The position numbers were made by a program, and so were the translations under genes. The notes beneath the pieces were generated by a model. That model saw only the letters and a list, made by a program, of their open reading frames with translations. It did no database searches and was not told the origin of the DNA. Shown one piece after another: positions 56,260 to 64,000 of a stretch of DNA of 64,000 nucleotides; positions within the stretch are counted from its first letter, which is position 1; each line of letters opens with the position of its first letter. This stretch comes from Rhodospirillaceae bacterium (GTDB lineage: Bacteria; Pseudomonadota; Alphaproteobacteria; GCA-2731375): the NCBI GenBank assembly GCA_018660265.1, contig JABJKS010000045.1, positions 1 to 64,000 on the forward strand, given 5' to 3'.

Positions 56260-56307
56260 AAGGTCAAGGCCAAAGTCAAAGCCAAGATCAAAGTCTGGGC
56301 CAAGGGA
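56260..56307 (+). repeat. Degenerate 12-bp-period repeat before the ankyrin gene
   Basis: Four 12-bp units, AAGGTCAAGGCC, AAAGTCAAAGCC, AAGATCAAAGTC and TGGGCCAAGGGA (each two 6-mers), occupy the gap between the divergent 55834-56226 and 56332-56913 genes. This may overlap both promoters. No gene is seen. Confidence 0.7.
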
Positions 56308-56331
56308 CAAGCGAAATAAGGATAACCAATT

Positions 56332-56913
56332 TTGCCATTTTTTAGGATGCTGCCGCAGATAGCCCTGTTGCTTTTCCTGGTCTTGTCAGCCGTGTCAGCC
56401 GTGTCACCTGGGACGGCGCAGGCTCAGTTGCTGGGCGCTGATCCCTTAATCGATGCGGTGGAGCGGGACAATTTTGATGCGGTAAAGAAAGCGTTGCTGG
56501 GCGGGTCTTCTGCCAATATTCGCGGCGGCAACCGATATACCGCTCTCATGATCGCTTCTGGGATTGGCTCCCTGGATACGGTTGAATTGCTGCTGGCCCG
56601 TGGCGCTATCGTTGATCTGGTTGAGGATGAGGGTAATACGGCATTGATGTTTGCGGCTTTGAACGACCGTGATGAGGTCATTACCATGCTGCTGGATGGG
56701 CATGCCGCCATTGACCATGCCAACAAACAAGGGGAAACCCCGTTAATGCGGGCGGCTGAAAAAGGCAGCGAGTTCGCGGTGCTGGAATTATTGGCGCGGG
56801 GGGCCGATCCGACCCTGACGGACTTTACCGGTCGTACGGCCCTTGACCGGGCCAAGGAAAACCGACGCAATCAGATCGTTCAGATATTTCGCAAGGCGGG
56901 TATTCAGCGCTAA
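56332..56913 (+). CDS. Secreted ankyrin-repeat protein
   Basis: 193 residues with a TTG start at 56332 nine bases after AAGGA. An in-frame ATG at 56347 is an alternative but is far from that site. The N-terminal signal peptide is rich in Leu/Val (IALLLFLVLSAVSAVSPGTA). Four ankyrin repeats follow (about 37-185), with consensus pieces such as NRYTALMIASGIGSLDTVEL and QGETPLMRAAEKGSEFAVLE. Such proteins bind partner proteins in the periplasm; the partner is unknown. Confidence 0.85.
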   Translation: MPFFRMLPQIALLLFLVLSAVSAVSPGTAQAQLLGADPLIDAVERDNFDAVKKALLGGSSANIRGGNRYTALMIASGIGSLDTVELLLARGAIVDLVEDEGNTALMFAALNDRDEVITMLLDGHAAIDHANKQGETPLMRAAEKGSEFAVLELLARGADPTLTDFTGRTALDRAKENRRNQIVQIFRKAGIQR

Positions 56914-56920
56914 CGTTGCG

Positions 56921-58102
56921 CTATGGCTTCAGACTGCGTTTTTTCTTTTCACTGTCCGATTTCAGCTGACCACAGGCGGCCATGATATCTCGGCCCCGTG
57001 GTGTGCGGATGGGGGCGGCAAAGCCGGCATCGTTCAGCACGGCGGCGAAGCGGTGAATGCGGTTGTTGGAACTGCATTCATAGGATGAACCGGGCCAGGG
57101 ATTGAACGGGATTAAATTGATTTTGGCCGGCAAGCCCCGAAGCAGGCGGACCAATTCGTGGGCGTCTTCCAGGCTGTCATTGATCTTTTGCAACATGACA
57201 TATTCAAAGGTGATGCGTCGGGCGTTGTTGGCGGAGGGGTAGTCGTGGCAGGCCTGGATCAATTCCGCTATAGGATGGCGGCGGTTCAGAGGCACCAGTT
57301 TGTTCCGCACCTCATCATTTACGGCATGTAGTGATACAGCCAAGTTGACCCGCAATTCGCGCCCGCAACGTTCCATCGCGGGGACCAGGCCCGCTGTTGA
57401 AAGCGTTATTGCCCGGCGGGACAGGGCGATACCCTCGCCATCCATGATAATGTTCAATGCCTTGGCCACGTTGTCGTAATTCAACAACGGCTCACCCATG
57501 CCCATCATGACAATGGTGGATATGATCCGGGCGTTTTCACGCGGGCCTTCGGACTGCTGCGGCCAATCGTTCAGGCAATCCCGCGCCAGCATGAACTGGC
57601 CCAAAATCTCCTCAGGCGTTAGATTGCGCACCAGGGGCATTGTGCCCGTATGGCAAAAATCACAATTCAGGGTACAGCCAACCTGGGAGGATATGCACAA
57701 AGCGCCATGGTCCAGATCCGGGATATAGACCATCTCAATTTCGTTCCCGTCGACCAGGCGCAATAACCACTTAATGGTGCCGTCGGTGGAATCCAGCCGG
57801 GTGGTAATGGCCGGGCGGGCGATGGAATGATTTTCGGCCAGGTGCTTGCGCAGGTCCTTGCCCAGGTCGCTCATTTCGTCAAAATTGTTGACGCCGCGAT
57901 TATAGAACCAACGCCACAACTGCTGGACCCGCATCTTGCGTTGACGCTCAGGCACGTCCAATTCAGCCATGGCCGCAACCAGTTCGGGCCGTGTCAGGCC
58001 AATAAGGTTGAAGCCATCACCCGGTTTGGGGCCCAGTTTGGGGCCAGGTCTGGAACTGGCAACGGTCAGGGGTTCTACGACATTCATCATCTCACCCGTC
58101 AT
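56921..58102 (-). CDS. rlmN: Dual-specificity RNA methyltransferase RlmN
   Basis: 393 residues. This radical-SAM enzyme methylates C2 of A2503 in 23S rRNA and A37 in some tRNAs. The iron-sulfur cysteines are in [12 protein letters not shown] (about 143-154). [14 protein letters not shown] is present, and a catalytic Cys lies in YECSSNNRI near the C-terminus. An N-terminal linker ([13 protein letters not shown]) is coded by a 12-bp repeat. Starts at 58102 or at Met5/Met6 are all possible. It overlaps the IalB-like gene by 4 bases. Confidence 0.96.
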   Translation of the reverse strand: MTGEMMNVVEPLTVASSRPGPKLGPKPGDGFNLIGLTRPELVAAMAELDVPERQRKMRVQQLWRWFYNRGVNNFDEMSDLGKDLRKHLAENHSIARPAITTRLDSTDGTIKWLLRLVDGNEIEMVYIPDLDHGALCISSQVGCTLNCDFCHTGTMPLVRNLTPEEILGQFMLARDCLNDWPQQSEGPRENARIISTIVMMGMGEPLLNYDNVAKALNIIMDGEGIALSRRAITLSTAGLVPAMERCGRELRVNLAVSLHAVNDEVRNKLVPLNRRHPIAELIQACHDYPSANNARRITFEYVMLQKINDSLEDAHELVRLLRGLPAKINLIPFNPWPGSSYECSSNNRIHRFAAVLNDAGFAAPIRTPRGRDIMAACGQLKSDSEKKKRSLKP

Positions 58103-58635
58103 TTGACTTTGCAGGCGCGGTTGATCGCCTTGTGGGCGCGGGTAAACCCTTTCAGGGAATAACTGTCCGTAGTCTTGGTGCCCCGTTTGGAGGTGCCGCG
58201 AATAACCATTTTCTTGCCGGCGCGCATGGCGGAAACCAACTTCTTCTCAACCTTGGGGTCTTCCACCCATGCGGTGTCGTCCACGGCGTAGAGTTTGAAT
58301 TTTTTCTTGTCTACATCGATGCTGACCATGCTGTTCGGCTTCAGGGGATAACCCACATAGATCCCCACCTCGCCCTTGATCTTCTTGTAGGGGCGATGGG
58401 TGATCAGAACCCAGATAGGCCCGCGCTTGACCCCTGCCGGTTTGCTGTCTTTTGGCTGGCCCGCCATATAACAGGCCTTGCCCTTGCCTTCGGTCAGGGA
58501 AAAGGCACCCCAGATGCCGGGATTGCGCAGCAAGGACTTCGGACCTTTCGCCTGCGCCGTTGCCGTAATGGCCATGGTGGCCGCGGTGGCGAACAGGATC
58601 CCAAGGGCGGTCAGAATAATGGTGATTTTTCTCAT
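58099..58635 (-). CDS. IalB-like secreted protein
   Basis: 178 residues from the ATG at 58635-58633 ([15 protein letters not shown]), giving a signal peptide cleaved near TATAQAKG. An upstream in-frame ATG at 58686 is less likely. The mature basic protein has [20 protein letters not shown] and [19 protein letters not shown], resembling the invasion-associated locus B (IalB) family. Its function is poorly known. Its last 4 bases overlap rlmN, and it precedes rlmN on the transcript. Confidence 0.8.
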   Translation of the reverse strand: MRKITIILTALGILFATAATMAITATAQAKGPKSLLRNPGIWGAFSLTEGKGKACYMAGQPKDSKPAGVKRGPIWVLITHRPYKKIKGEVGIYVGYPLKPNSMVSIDVDKKKFKLYAVDDTAWVEDPKVEKKLVSAMRAGKKMVIRGTSKRGTKTTDSYSLKGFTRAHKAINRACKVK

Positions 58636-58678
58636 GACGACAACATAGGCATCGAATGTGGCATTTTCCAGATTAATA

Positions 58679-58694
58679 GCACCCATTCGGGTGC
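58679..58694 (-). terminator. Possible hairpin terminator after the TrmH-family gene
   Basis: GCACCC-ATTC-GGGTGC forms a 6-bp stem, 22 bases after the TrmH-family stop on the minus strand. The following tract is only moderately T-rich, so termination is uncertain. Confidence 0.35.
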
Positions 58695-58715
58695 CTGATT
58701 CGCGCTTATAACAGG

Positions 58716-59246
58716 TTAATCCTGCTTTAGGCGGAATTTTTGTCCGCCCCGGACGTGAGGTACAGCCGCCTCACCGGGATTGCGGCTGAATGTGGCCCGC
58801 TGGCCAAACCGGCCCAGGCTGACCGTGCGGTCATACATCACAATGGCCCCCGCCGTGGCCACATTGATGCAAAAGGTGGTGGGAATTTTGATCACATGGT
58901 CGCATCGATCCAGCATTTCCGGCGATAGACTGCCCCGTTCCGGGCCCAGAATATAGGCCGCGCGGACCGGATGGCGGAAGGTGGGTAAATCCACCGCGCC
59001 GTCAGTCAATTCTATACCCACCAGTTGACAACGACTTGGCAACAGCATGTTAGGGACGCTGTCGAATTCGTAATAGGGCAATTGATTTGTCGATTGGGAG
59101 GTATCGGCGGGGGCCTGCTTGTGCCGATAGCTGCCCGCCACCGTAAACAGAAACCCGGCACCGAATGCCTGGGCGGAGCGAAACAGATTGCCCGCGTTTA
59201 CAGGTTTGGATAAGCGTTCCACGCCGATGCCGAAATAACCACGCAT
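58716..59246 (-). CDS. TrmH-family RNA 2'-O-methyltransferase
   Basis: 176 residues from the ATG at 59246-59244 (MRGYFGIGVERLSKPVNAGN), downstream of AGGAAA. A longer open frame to 59687 crosses the divergent gene region and is rejected. SpoU/TrmH motifs are seen as NAGNLFRSAQAFGA, the knot motif ILGPERGSLSPEML and IPTTFCINVATAGAIVMYDR. It probably methylates a tRNA or rRNA ribose. The exact target is unknown. Confidence 0.9.
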   Translation of the reverse strand: MRGYFGIGVERLSKPVNAGNLFRSAQAFGAGFLFTVAGSYRHKQAPADTSQSTNQLPYYEFDSVPNMLLPSRCQLVGIELTDGAVDLPTFRHPVRAAYILGPERGSLSPEMLDRCDHVIKIPTTFCINVATAGAIVMYDRTVSLGRFGQRATFSRNPGEAAVPHVRGGQKFRLKQD

Positions 59247-59366
59247 TTTCAATTTTCCTGGCCGTTTGGCTGTAATAGTAACACTCGAGCGCGACAACAG
59301 CGCACGCTTTGTGCTAATTCCGAAGCAACACGAACAAACAATCTTATGATTTTGGGGAAAATTCTG

Positions 59367-60344
59367 ATGAAAGCAATGTTGTGCAAGGAAAGCGGTCCGA
59401 TTGAAAGTCTGGTGCTGGAGGATCATATCCTGCCGCCGCCCGGTGAAGGCGAAGTGCGTATTCGGGTGCGCAGCGCGGGCGTCAATTTCCCTGATATTCT
59501 GATCACCCAGGGTATCTATCAATTCAAGCCGGAACATCCCTTCTCGCCCGGTTCGGAATGTGCCGGTGATGTGTTGGAAGTGGGCCCTGGGGTCACTGAT
59601 TTTAAACCCGGGGACCGGGTTATCGCCCTGACCGGCCATGGCGCATTTGCCGAAGAGGTCAATGCCCGGACCGTTAAATGCCTGCATCTGCCCGAAGACA
59701 TCAGCTACGAGCTGGGCTCCGCCTTCGTTTTGACCTACGGCACCTCTGCCTACGCCCTGATGCAGATGGGCAAGCTTTTACAGGATGAATGGTTGTTGGT
59801 GCACGGTGCCGCCGGTGGTGTTGGCCTCTCGGCGGTGGAGATTGGCAAGGCCATGGGGGCCAAGGTGATCGGTACCGGCAGCTCTGATGAGAAGTTGAAA
59901 ATGGTTACCGAACATGGCGCTGATCATGTCATCAACTATTCCGACGGCCCTTTCAAGGACAAGGTGAAAGAGATCTGCGGCAGTGCCGGTGCAGACGTGA
60001 TCTATGACCCGGTCGGCGGCGATGTGTTTGATGAATCCCTGCGCTGCATCAACTGGGATGGCCGGCTGCTGGTGATCGGTTTCGCCTCTGGCCGCATCCC
60101 CCAGGCACCCGCCAATCTGGCCTTGCTGAAAAACTGCCTGATCGTTGGTGTCTTTTGGGGTGCCTGGACGGAGCGTAACCCAGATCTGCACCGCAAGAAT
60201 ATGGACGTCATGTTCCAATGGCTGCGCGAAGGAAAGTTGCGGCCGAATATTTCGCACCGCTTCCCCTTGGCTGAAGTACCTGCCGCCTTGAATGTCCTGG
60301 TGGAACGTAAGGTCGTCGGAAAAGCCGTCATCGTTATTGATTAA
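59367..60344 (+). CDS. Zinc-independent NAD(P)H:quinone oxidoreductase family
   Basis: 325 residues from the ATG at 59367 (MKAMLCKESGPIESLVLEDH), after GGGGAAA. The MDR fold has PGSECAGDVLEVGPGVTDF and a Rossmann motif VHGAAGGVGLSAVEIGKAMG (about 140-159), and lacks the structural zinc cysteines. Such enzymes reduce quinones or enoyl compounds with NADPH. It is divergent from the TrmH-family gene and is followed 8 bases later by the methyltransferase. Confidence 0.9.
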   Translation: MKAMLCKESGPIESLVLEDHILPPPGEGEVRIRVRSAGVNFPDILITQGIYQFKPEHPFSPGSECAGDVLEVGPGVTDFKPGDRVIALTGHGAFAEEVNARTVKCLHLPEDISYELGSAFVLTYGTSAYALMQMGKLLQDEWLLVHGAAGGVGLSAVEIGKAMGAKVIGTGSSDEKLKMVTEHGADHVINYSDGPFKDKVKEICGSAGADVIYDPVGGDVFDESLRCINWDGRLLVIGFASGRIPQAPANLALLKNCLIVGVFWGAWTERNPDLHRKNMDVMFQWLREGKLRPNISHRFPLAEVPAALNVLVERKVVGKAVIVID

Positions 60345-60352
60345 GCCGCGCC

Positions 60353-61699
60353 ATGACCGCTGACGATGATGCTGCGGACAATGCGGTTCGGGCCCAGTAT
60401 GAGGCCTATCCCTATCCGGCCCGCGACCCAGGTGATGAGGCGCAACGCCTGATCACCGGGTCGCCGAGCCATCTGTTGGAGATTGAACATTTCGTCTTCG
60501 CCGGTGGCCGTGTTGGCGGTGCGGCGGGCGCAGGCGGCTTTCGCGCGCTTGTCGCAGGCGGCGGGACCGGCGATGGTGCGATCATGCTGGCCCAGCAATT
60601 GGCGGATCGTGATGCCGGCCCCGGTGCGGGCCCCGTTGGTGGCCCCGGTAGTGGGCCCGGCGGCGGTACTGTAACCTATCTTGATATGTCGTCGGCCTCC
60701 CTGGCTGTGGCGAAAAGCCGGGCGGCGGCGCGGGGTTTGGACAATATCACATTCCATCAGGGTTCCTTGTTGGACCTGCCGCAAATCTGCGCCGAACGTG
60801 GCTGGGCACCGTTTGACTACATCGATTGTTGCGGCGTACTGCATCATCTTGCCTCGCCGAAGGACGGCTTAGCCGCCCTTGTCTCGGTCTTGGCAGAACG
60901 GGGCGGTCTGGGCCTGATGCTCTATGGCGAACTGGGTCGTACGGGGGTCTACCCTGCGCAGCGCGCCATCGCCCGTCTGAGGGGCGATGACCCGGCGCAT
61001 GAAAGCCTGGCTTTGGCCCGACGATTGGTTGCCGCCATGCCCAACGGTAATTGGTTGCGGCGTAACGCATACCTTGCCGATCATCTGGCGGGCGATGACG
61101 CGGGTTTCCATGATCTGCTACTGCACAGCCGGGACCGGGCCTATTTGGTGGGCGAGGTCGCGGAATTGGTTGCCGGCGCCGATATGCGCATCAGCGGATT
61201 TTTACCCTCCGGGGCCTATGATCCGGCCAATTATCTGAACGACCCCGATTTGATCCAGCGCGCTGCCGCCCTGCCGGCGTTGCAGCGTTGGGCCCTGGCG
61301 GAGGAATTGTCAGGTGCCATGAAGACACACGTGTTCTATGCCGTACGCAATAGCAACGAAACAGGCGGCATACCGCGTGACCAAACCCCCGCAATGGTGC
61401 CCGTGTTGCGGGAGATGGCGGCGGACCGACTGGCGGCGTCCCTGGCCCAATCGCCCCGCTTGACGGCGACGTTGGGCGGTATAGAGCGGCAATTTGAACT
61501 GCCGCCTGGAGCGGCGGACATTGTTGCCCATATAGATGGCCGGCGCACGCTGCGGCAAATACATGGCCGTATGCGGGTCGGTGGTAGCAAGATGGGGGGC
61601 AAAAAAATGAACTGGGATCAGTTCGCTAAGGCGTTTTCCGCCCTTTACGGTATCCTCCATCCCCTCAACCTGTTGCTGTTCGCAGGCGCGGAATTATAA
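60353..61699 (+). CDS. Class I SAM-dependent methyltransferase with C-terminal extra domain
   Basis: 448 residues. The N-terminal YEAYPYPARDPGDEAQRLIT and the SAM-binding ALVAGGGTGDGAIMLAQQLA (about 65-85) are followed by FDYIDCCGVLHHLASP, a class I post-motif. A Gly/Pro linker (GPGAGPVGGPGSGPGGG) near residue 93 is coded by a 12-bp repeat and interrupts the fold. A C-terminal segment (about 385-448, ELPPGAADIVAHIDGRRTLR) looks like a small winged-helix or PqqD-like domain. Substrate unknown. It follows the quinone oxidoreductase gene by 8 bases. Confidence 0.88.
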   Translation: MTADDDAADNAVRAQYEAYPYPARDPGDEAQRLITGSPSHLLEIEHFVFAGGRVGGAAGAGGFRALVAGGGTGDGAIMLAQQLADRDAGPGAGPVGGPGSGPGGGTVTYLDMSSASLAVAKSRAAARGLDNITFHQGSLLDLPQICAERGWAPFDYIDCCGVLHHLASPKDGLAALVSVLAERGGLGLMLYGELGRTGVYPAQRAIARLRGDDPAHESLALARRLVAAMPNGNWLRRNAYLADHLAGDDAGFHDLLLHSRDRAYLVGEVAELVAGADMRISGFLPSGAYDPANYLNDPDLIQRAAALPALQRWALAEELSGAMKTHVFYAVRNSNETGGIPRDQTPAMVPVLREMAADRLAASLAQSPRLTATLGGIERQFELPPGAADIVAHIDGRRTLRQIHGRMRVGGSKMGGKKMNWDQFAKAFSALYGILHPLNLLLFAGAEL

Positions 61700-61724
61700 A
61701 TACTTATGTTAGATTGTCCCTGAA

Positions 61725-63161
61725 ATGCACACTGATGGCCTATTTGAGATTGCCCTGCTGGCAGCCGGCGCCCTGATCCTGGGCCTGGTCCTGCAACGTC
61801 TGCGGCAACCGGCCATCGTCGGTTATATCGCGGCCGGTATTGTGCTGGGTCCGTCGGGCTTTGATCTCTTTCCCAATCGCGCGCCCATTGAAACACTGGC
61901 CCAGTTGGGCGTGTTGTTGTTGTTGTTCGTCATTGGGATGGAGCTGTCCCTGCGCGCCTTTCGCCGGGTCCTGCGCCTGGCGGTGCTGGGGGCGGGAGCG
62001 CAAATCATTCTATCCATCGGTGCCATGCTGGTGGTCGCCCACGTCTTTGATTACAACATTGAAACCGCCATCGTCATGGGTTTCGTCGTGGCTTTGTCAT
62101 CCACTGCGGTGGCCATCAAGCTGTTGGAGGATATTGGCGAATTACGCACCGCCATCGGGCGTACGGCAATCGGCGTGTTGATCGCCCAGGATCTGGCCAT
62201 CGTGCCCATGTTGCTGATCGTCGATGGTTTGGCGGGCGGTGGTGGAATTCCCGTCATGGGCTATGTAAAGGTGTTTGCCGCCGTGGCCTTGCTGGCAGTC
62301 ATGATCGCGGTTCTGACCCGGCGCTCCCGCATCGGGGTGCCGTTTGCGCGGACCCTGCATGGCAATGTGGAATTGGCGGCGATCACCGCCCTGGCCTATT
62401 GTTTTGGGGCGGCCTTGGTCTCGGCACTGTTGGGTTTGTCGCCCGCATACGGCGCTTTTCTGGCAGGATTATGGATTGGCAACTCCACCGCGCGGGCACC
62501 TTTGCTGGCCGCGGCCCGGCCTATTCAAGGCGTCTTGTTGATGGTCTTTTTTGTCTCCATCGGCTTGTTGCTGGACCTGAGTTTCATCTGGGAGCATCTG
62601 GCAGAAGTATTGAGCATTTTGCTGGTGGTCACGGTATTCAAAACAGTCATGAACGTGGCTGTCCTGCGCCTGTTGCGGGAGCCCTGGCCCCGGGCCTGGA
62701 TCGTTGGGGTTTCGGTGGGCCAGATTGGGGAGTTTTCCTTTGTCCTGGTCGCAGCTGGTGTTAGTGCCGGGCTGATCCTGGATACGGGCGGCCGCATTGC
62801 CGTATCCGTTATCGCCCTTAGCTTGATGCTTTCGCCTCTGTGGTGGATTTTTACGCGCCGCCTGGAACGTCTTGTGGGCAGTAATGTGCAAACCCTGCGG
62901 GGATACTTGCGCAGTCTGTTTGCGCCTGAATCCAGGGCGGTGGCGACCATGTCGCAATATTCCGTCGGATTTTCCATTGGTATGGGGCGCATGGGGCAGC
63001 GGGGCTATCAGGCGGCCAAGGATATGTTGGACAAGGAAGCGGGCAGCGGCGACGACGACAACCCGGACAATAACGATGCCCGCTTTGAAGATGATGAAGA
63101 ACCTCAGGGTGACGGCCCAAATGAAGATGGCCCAAATGGCGGCAGTAAAGATAAAGGCTGA
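61725..63161 (+). CDS. Cation:proton antiporter, CPA2 family
   Basis: 478 residues with about 12 hydrophobic helices. The N-terminus ends QPAIVGYIAAGIVLGPSGFD, followed by FVVALSSTAVAIKLLEDIGE and the ion-site helix GVLIAQDLAIVPMLLI (Asp near 166). It lacks the C-terminal RCK/TrkA domain found in Kef-type members and instead ends in an acidic tail ([20 protein letters not shown]). So it is probably a Na+/H+ or K+/H+ exchanger of unknown control. The end overlaps rnhB. Confidence 0.9.
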   Translation: MHTDGLFEIALLAAGALILGLVLQRLRQPAIVGYIAAGIVLGPSGFDLFPNRAPIETLAQLGVLLLLFVIGMELSLRAFRRVLRLAVLGAGAQIILSIGAMLVVAHVFDYNIETAIVMGFVVALSSTAVAIKLLEDIGELRTAIGRTAIGVLIAQDLAIVPMLLIVDGLAGGGGIPVMGYVKVFAAVALLAVMIAVLTRRSRIGVPFARTLHGNVELAAITALAYCFGAALVSALLGLSPAYGAFLAGLWIGNSTARAPLLAAARPIQGVLLMVFFVSIGLLLDLSFIWEHLAEVLSILLVVTVFKTVMNVAVLRLLREPWPRAWIVGVSVGQIGEFSFVLVAAGVSAGLILDTGGRIAVSVIALSLMLSPLWWIFTRRLERLVGSNVQTLRGYLRSLFAPESRAVATMSQYSVGFSIGMGRMGQRGYQAAKDMLDKEAGSGDDDNPDNNDARFEDDEEPQGDGPNEDGPNGGSKDKG

Positions 63162-63771
63162 TTTCAGCTTTGAGCAAGCTGCCCTGGACGGCGGCCTGGG
63201 TCCTGTCTGCGGTATAGACGAGGCGGGTCGTGGGCCCTGGGCCGGGCCGGTGGTGGCCGGCGCCGTGATCCTGGAACCTGGTAATATCCCCCCCGGGCTG
63301 GCGGATTCCAAAACCCTGTCCAAAGCCCGCCGTGAAGAATTGTTTGGGCAATTGCAAGGCGTCGCCGTGATTGGTGTTGGCCGGGCCGAGGTGGCGGAGA
63401 TTGATAAATTCAACATCCTTGGCGCGACAATGCTGGCCATGGCCAGGGCAGTTGCGGATTTAGGGCAGGCACCTGCACATGCCTTGGTCGATGGCAACCG
63501 CCCCCCGGATCTGCCGTGCAGTCTGGAGTGTCTGGTCAAGGGCGATGGCCGGTGCCTGTCCATCGCTGCCGCCTCTATCATCGCCAAGGTTACCCGTGAC
63601 CGGGAAATGACGGCCCTGGCGGAGCGGTTCCCCGGCTTCGGGTGGGAGCGGAATGCCGGCTATGGCACAGCCGAACACAGGGACGGTCTGGCACGTTTAG
63701 GGCCTAATATTATGCATCGGCACAGCTTCGCACCTATAAGAAAGCTTTTAGAGTCCTCTATAAATACTTGA
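63136..63771 (+). CDS. rnhB: Ribonuclease HII
   Basis: About 211 residues from the ATG at 63136; in-frame ATGs at 63121 and 63127 are alternatives. RNase HII removes ribonucleotides from DNA. The acidic active site is in [20 protein letters not shown], with LVDGNRPP and [15 protein letters not shown]. The C-terminus includes [20 protein letters not shown]. It starts inside the antiporter gene and precedes ccrM, the conserved order in alphaproteobacteria. Confidence 0.94.
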   Translation: MAAVKIKADFSFEQAALDGGLGPVCGIDEAGRGPWAGPVVAGAVILEPGNIPPGLADSKTLSKARREELFGQLQGVAVIGVGRAEVAEIDKFNILGATMLAMARAVADLGQAPAHALVDGNRPPDLPCSLECLVKGDGRCLSIAAASIIAKVTRDREMTALAERFPGFGWERNAGYGTAEHRDGLARLGPNIMHRHSFAPIRKLLESSINT

Positions 63772-63804
63772 CTCCAAACAAAAAAATTGGTTGACGGGCG
63801 ATTC
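63751..63804. promoter_or_regulatory. Cluster of three GANTC sites before ccrM
   Basis: GAGTC (63751-63755), GACTC (63770-63774) and GATTC (63800-63804) fit the CcrM recognition sequence GANTC. In Caulobacter, GANTC sites in the ccrM promoter let the enzyme repress its own gene. A promoter-like TTGACG is at 63791-63796. Regulation here is inferred. Confidence 0.5.
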
Positions 63805-63829
63805 GCTCTCCATCAGTATCCGCCGCCCA

Positions 63830-64000
63830 ATGAGCAAAAAAAGCAAAATAGACCGCAACACCATTCATCTCGGCGATTCCGTCGAGGTGATGGCCAGCTT
63901 GCCCGATGGATCCGTCGATATGATTTTCGCCGATCCGCCCTATAACCTGCAACTGAGTGGGGAGCTGCGCCGCCCCAACAATACCAAAGTTGCCGGTGTG
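63830..64000 (+). CDS. ccrM: CcrM-type adenine DNA methyltransferase (5' part)
   Basis: The first 57 codons are present; the gene runs off the window. It starts [20 protein letters not shown] and contains the catalytic motif [13 protein letters not shown], where DPPY is the N6-adenine methylase motif IV. CcrM methylates GANTC and acts in cell-cycle control in alphaproteobacteria. The length and C-terminus cannot be judged. Confidence 0.93.
   Translation, partial: MSKKSKIDRNTIHLGDSVEVMASLPDGSVDMIFADPPYNLQLSGELRRPNNTKVAGV

Noticed and set aside
59247-59687. N-terminal extension of the TrmH-family gene
   Set aside because: It would overlap the start of the divergent quinone oxidoreductase gene and adds no family sequence; the ATG at 59246 has a good ribosome-binding site.
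62469-63587. A 372-codon antisense frame opposite the antiporter and rnhB
   Set aside because: Low-complexity, shadow of two certain genes.

Overview
The window looks like the chromosome of an alphaproteobacterium, probably of the Rhodospirillales type. The clues are the rplQ - Do protease - rarA - crcB - rluC - HAD - ATP12 order, adk directly after secY, no rpsD, infA or rpmJ in the alpha part of the ribosomal cluster, a zinc-free long S14, a CcrM-type methylase and a PccB/PccA carboxylase. The species cannot be named from the sequence alone.

Layout. 1-31,780 is one long plus-strand information-processing block: the 3' end of a first tuf gene, tRNA-Trp, secE-nusG, rplKA, rplJL, rpoBC, then the str (rpsL-rpsG-fusA-tuf), S10, spc (ending in secY-adk) and alpha (rpsM-rpsK-rpoA-rplQ) clusters. 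The gaps in this block hold candidate control elements: an L10-type leader before rplJ, a 14-bp hairpin between rplL and rpoB, a terminator after rpoC, a promoter and an attenuator-like hairpin before rpsL, a promoter and hairpin before rpsM, and a strong terminator after rplQ. From 31.8 to 41.3 kb a tightly packed plus-strand run encodes a periplasmic Do protease, RarA, the CrcB fluoride channel, an RluA-family pseudouridine synthase, an alpha/beta hydrolase, a HAD phosphatase, an AsmA-like envelope protein and the F1-ATPase assembly chaperone ATP12.

41.4-44.5 kb holds an orphan multi-PAS histidine kinase. It appears split by a frameshift, contains a FixL-like PAS domain, and its 3' end lies inside a 261-bp palindromic MITE-like element. 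44.7-48.7 kb carries the acyl-CoA (propionyl-CoA) carboxylase genes, separated by a 12-bp tandem repeat that can be read as a tiny acidic (EDEI)n ORF coupled to pccA, followed by acylphosphatase. 48.7-59.2 kb is mostly minus-strand (CMD-like protein, hotdog thioesterase, Pth, L25, Prs, enoyl-CoA hydratase, small secreted protein, RlmN, IalB-like protein, TrmH-family methylase), with a plus-strand membrane/spermidine-synthase-like fusion and an ankyrin protein interspersed. 59.3 kb to the end is plus-strand: quinone oxidoreductase, a SAM methyltransferase, a CPA2 antiporter, RNase HII and the start of ccrM.

Most genes are ordinary housekeeping genes. I see no phage, IS transposase, CRISPR array, rRNA or clear new multi-gene defence system. 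The unusual content is at small scale: the MITE-like palindrome, the coupled EDEI micro-ORF, several unrelated short repeats that share a 12-bp period, a dispersed AT-rich intergenic repeat, and leader hairpins in the ribosomal operons.
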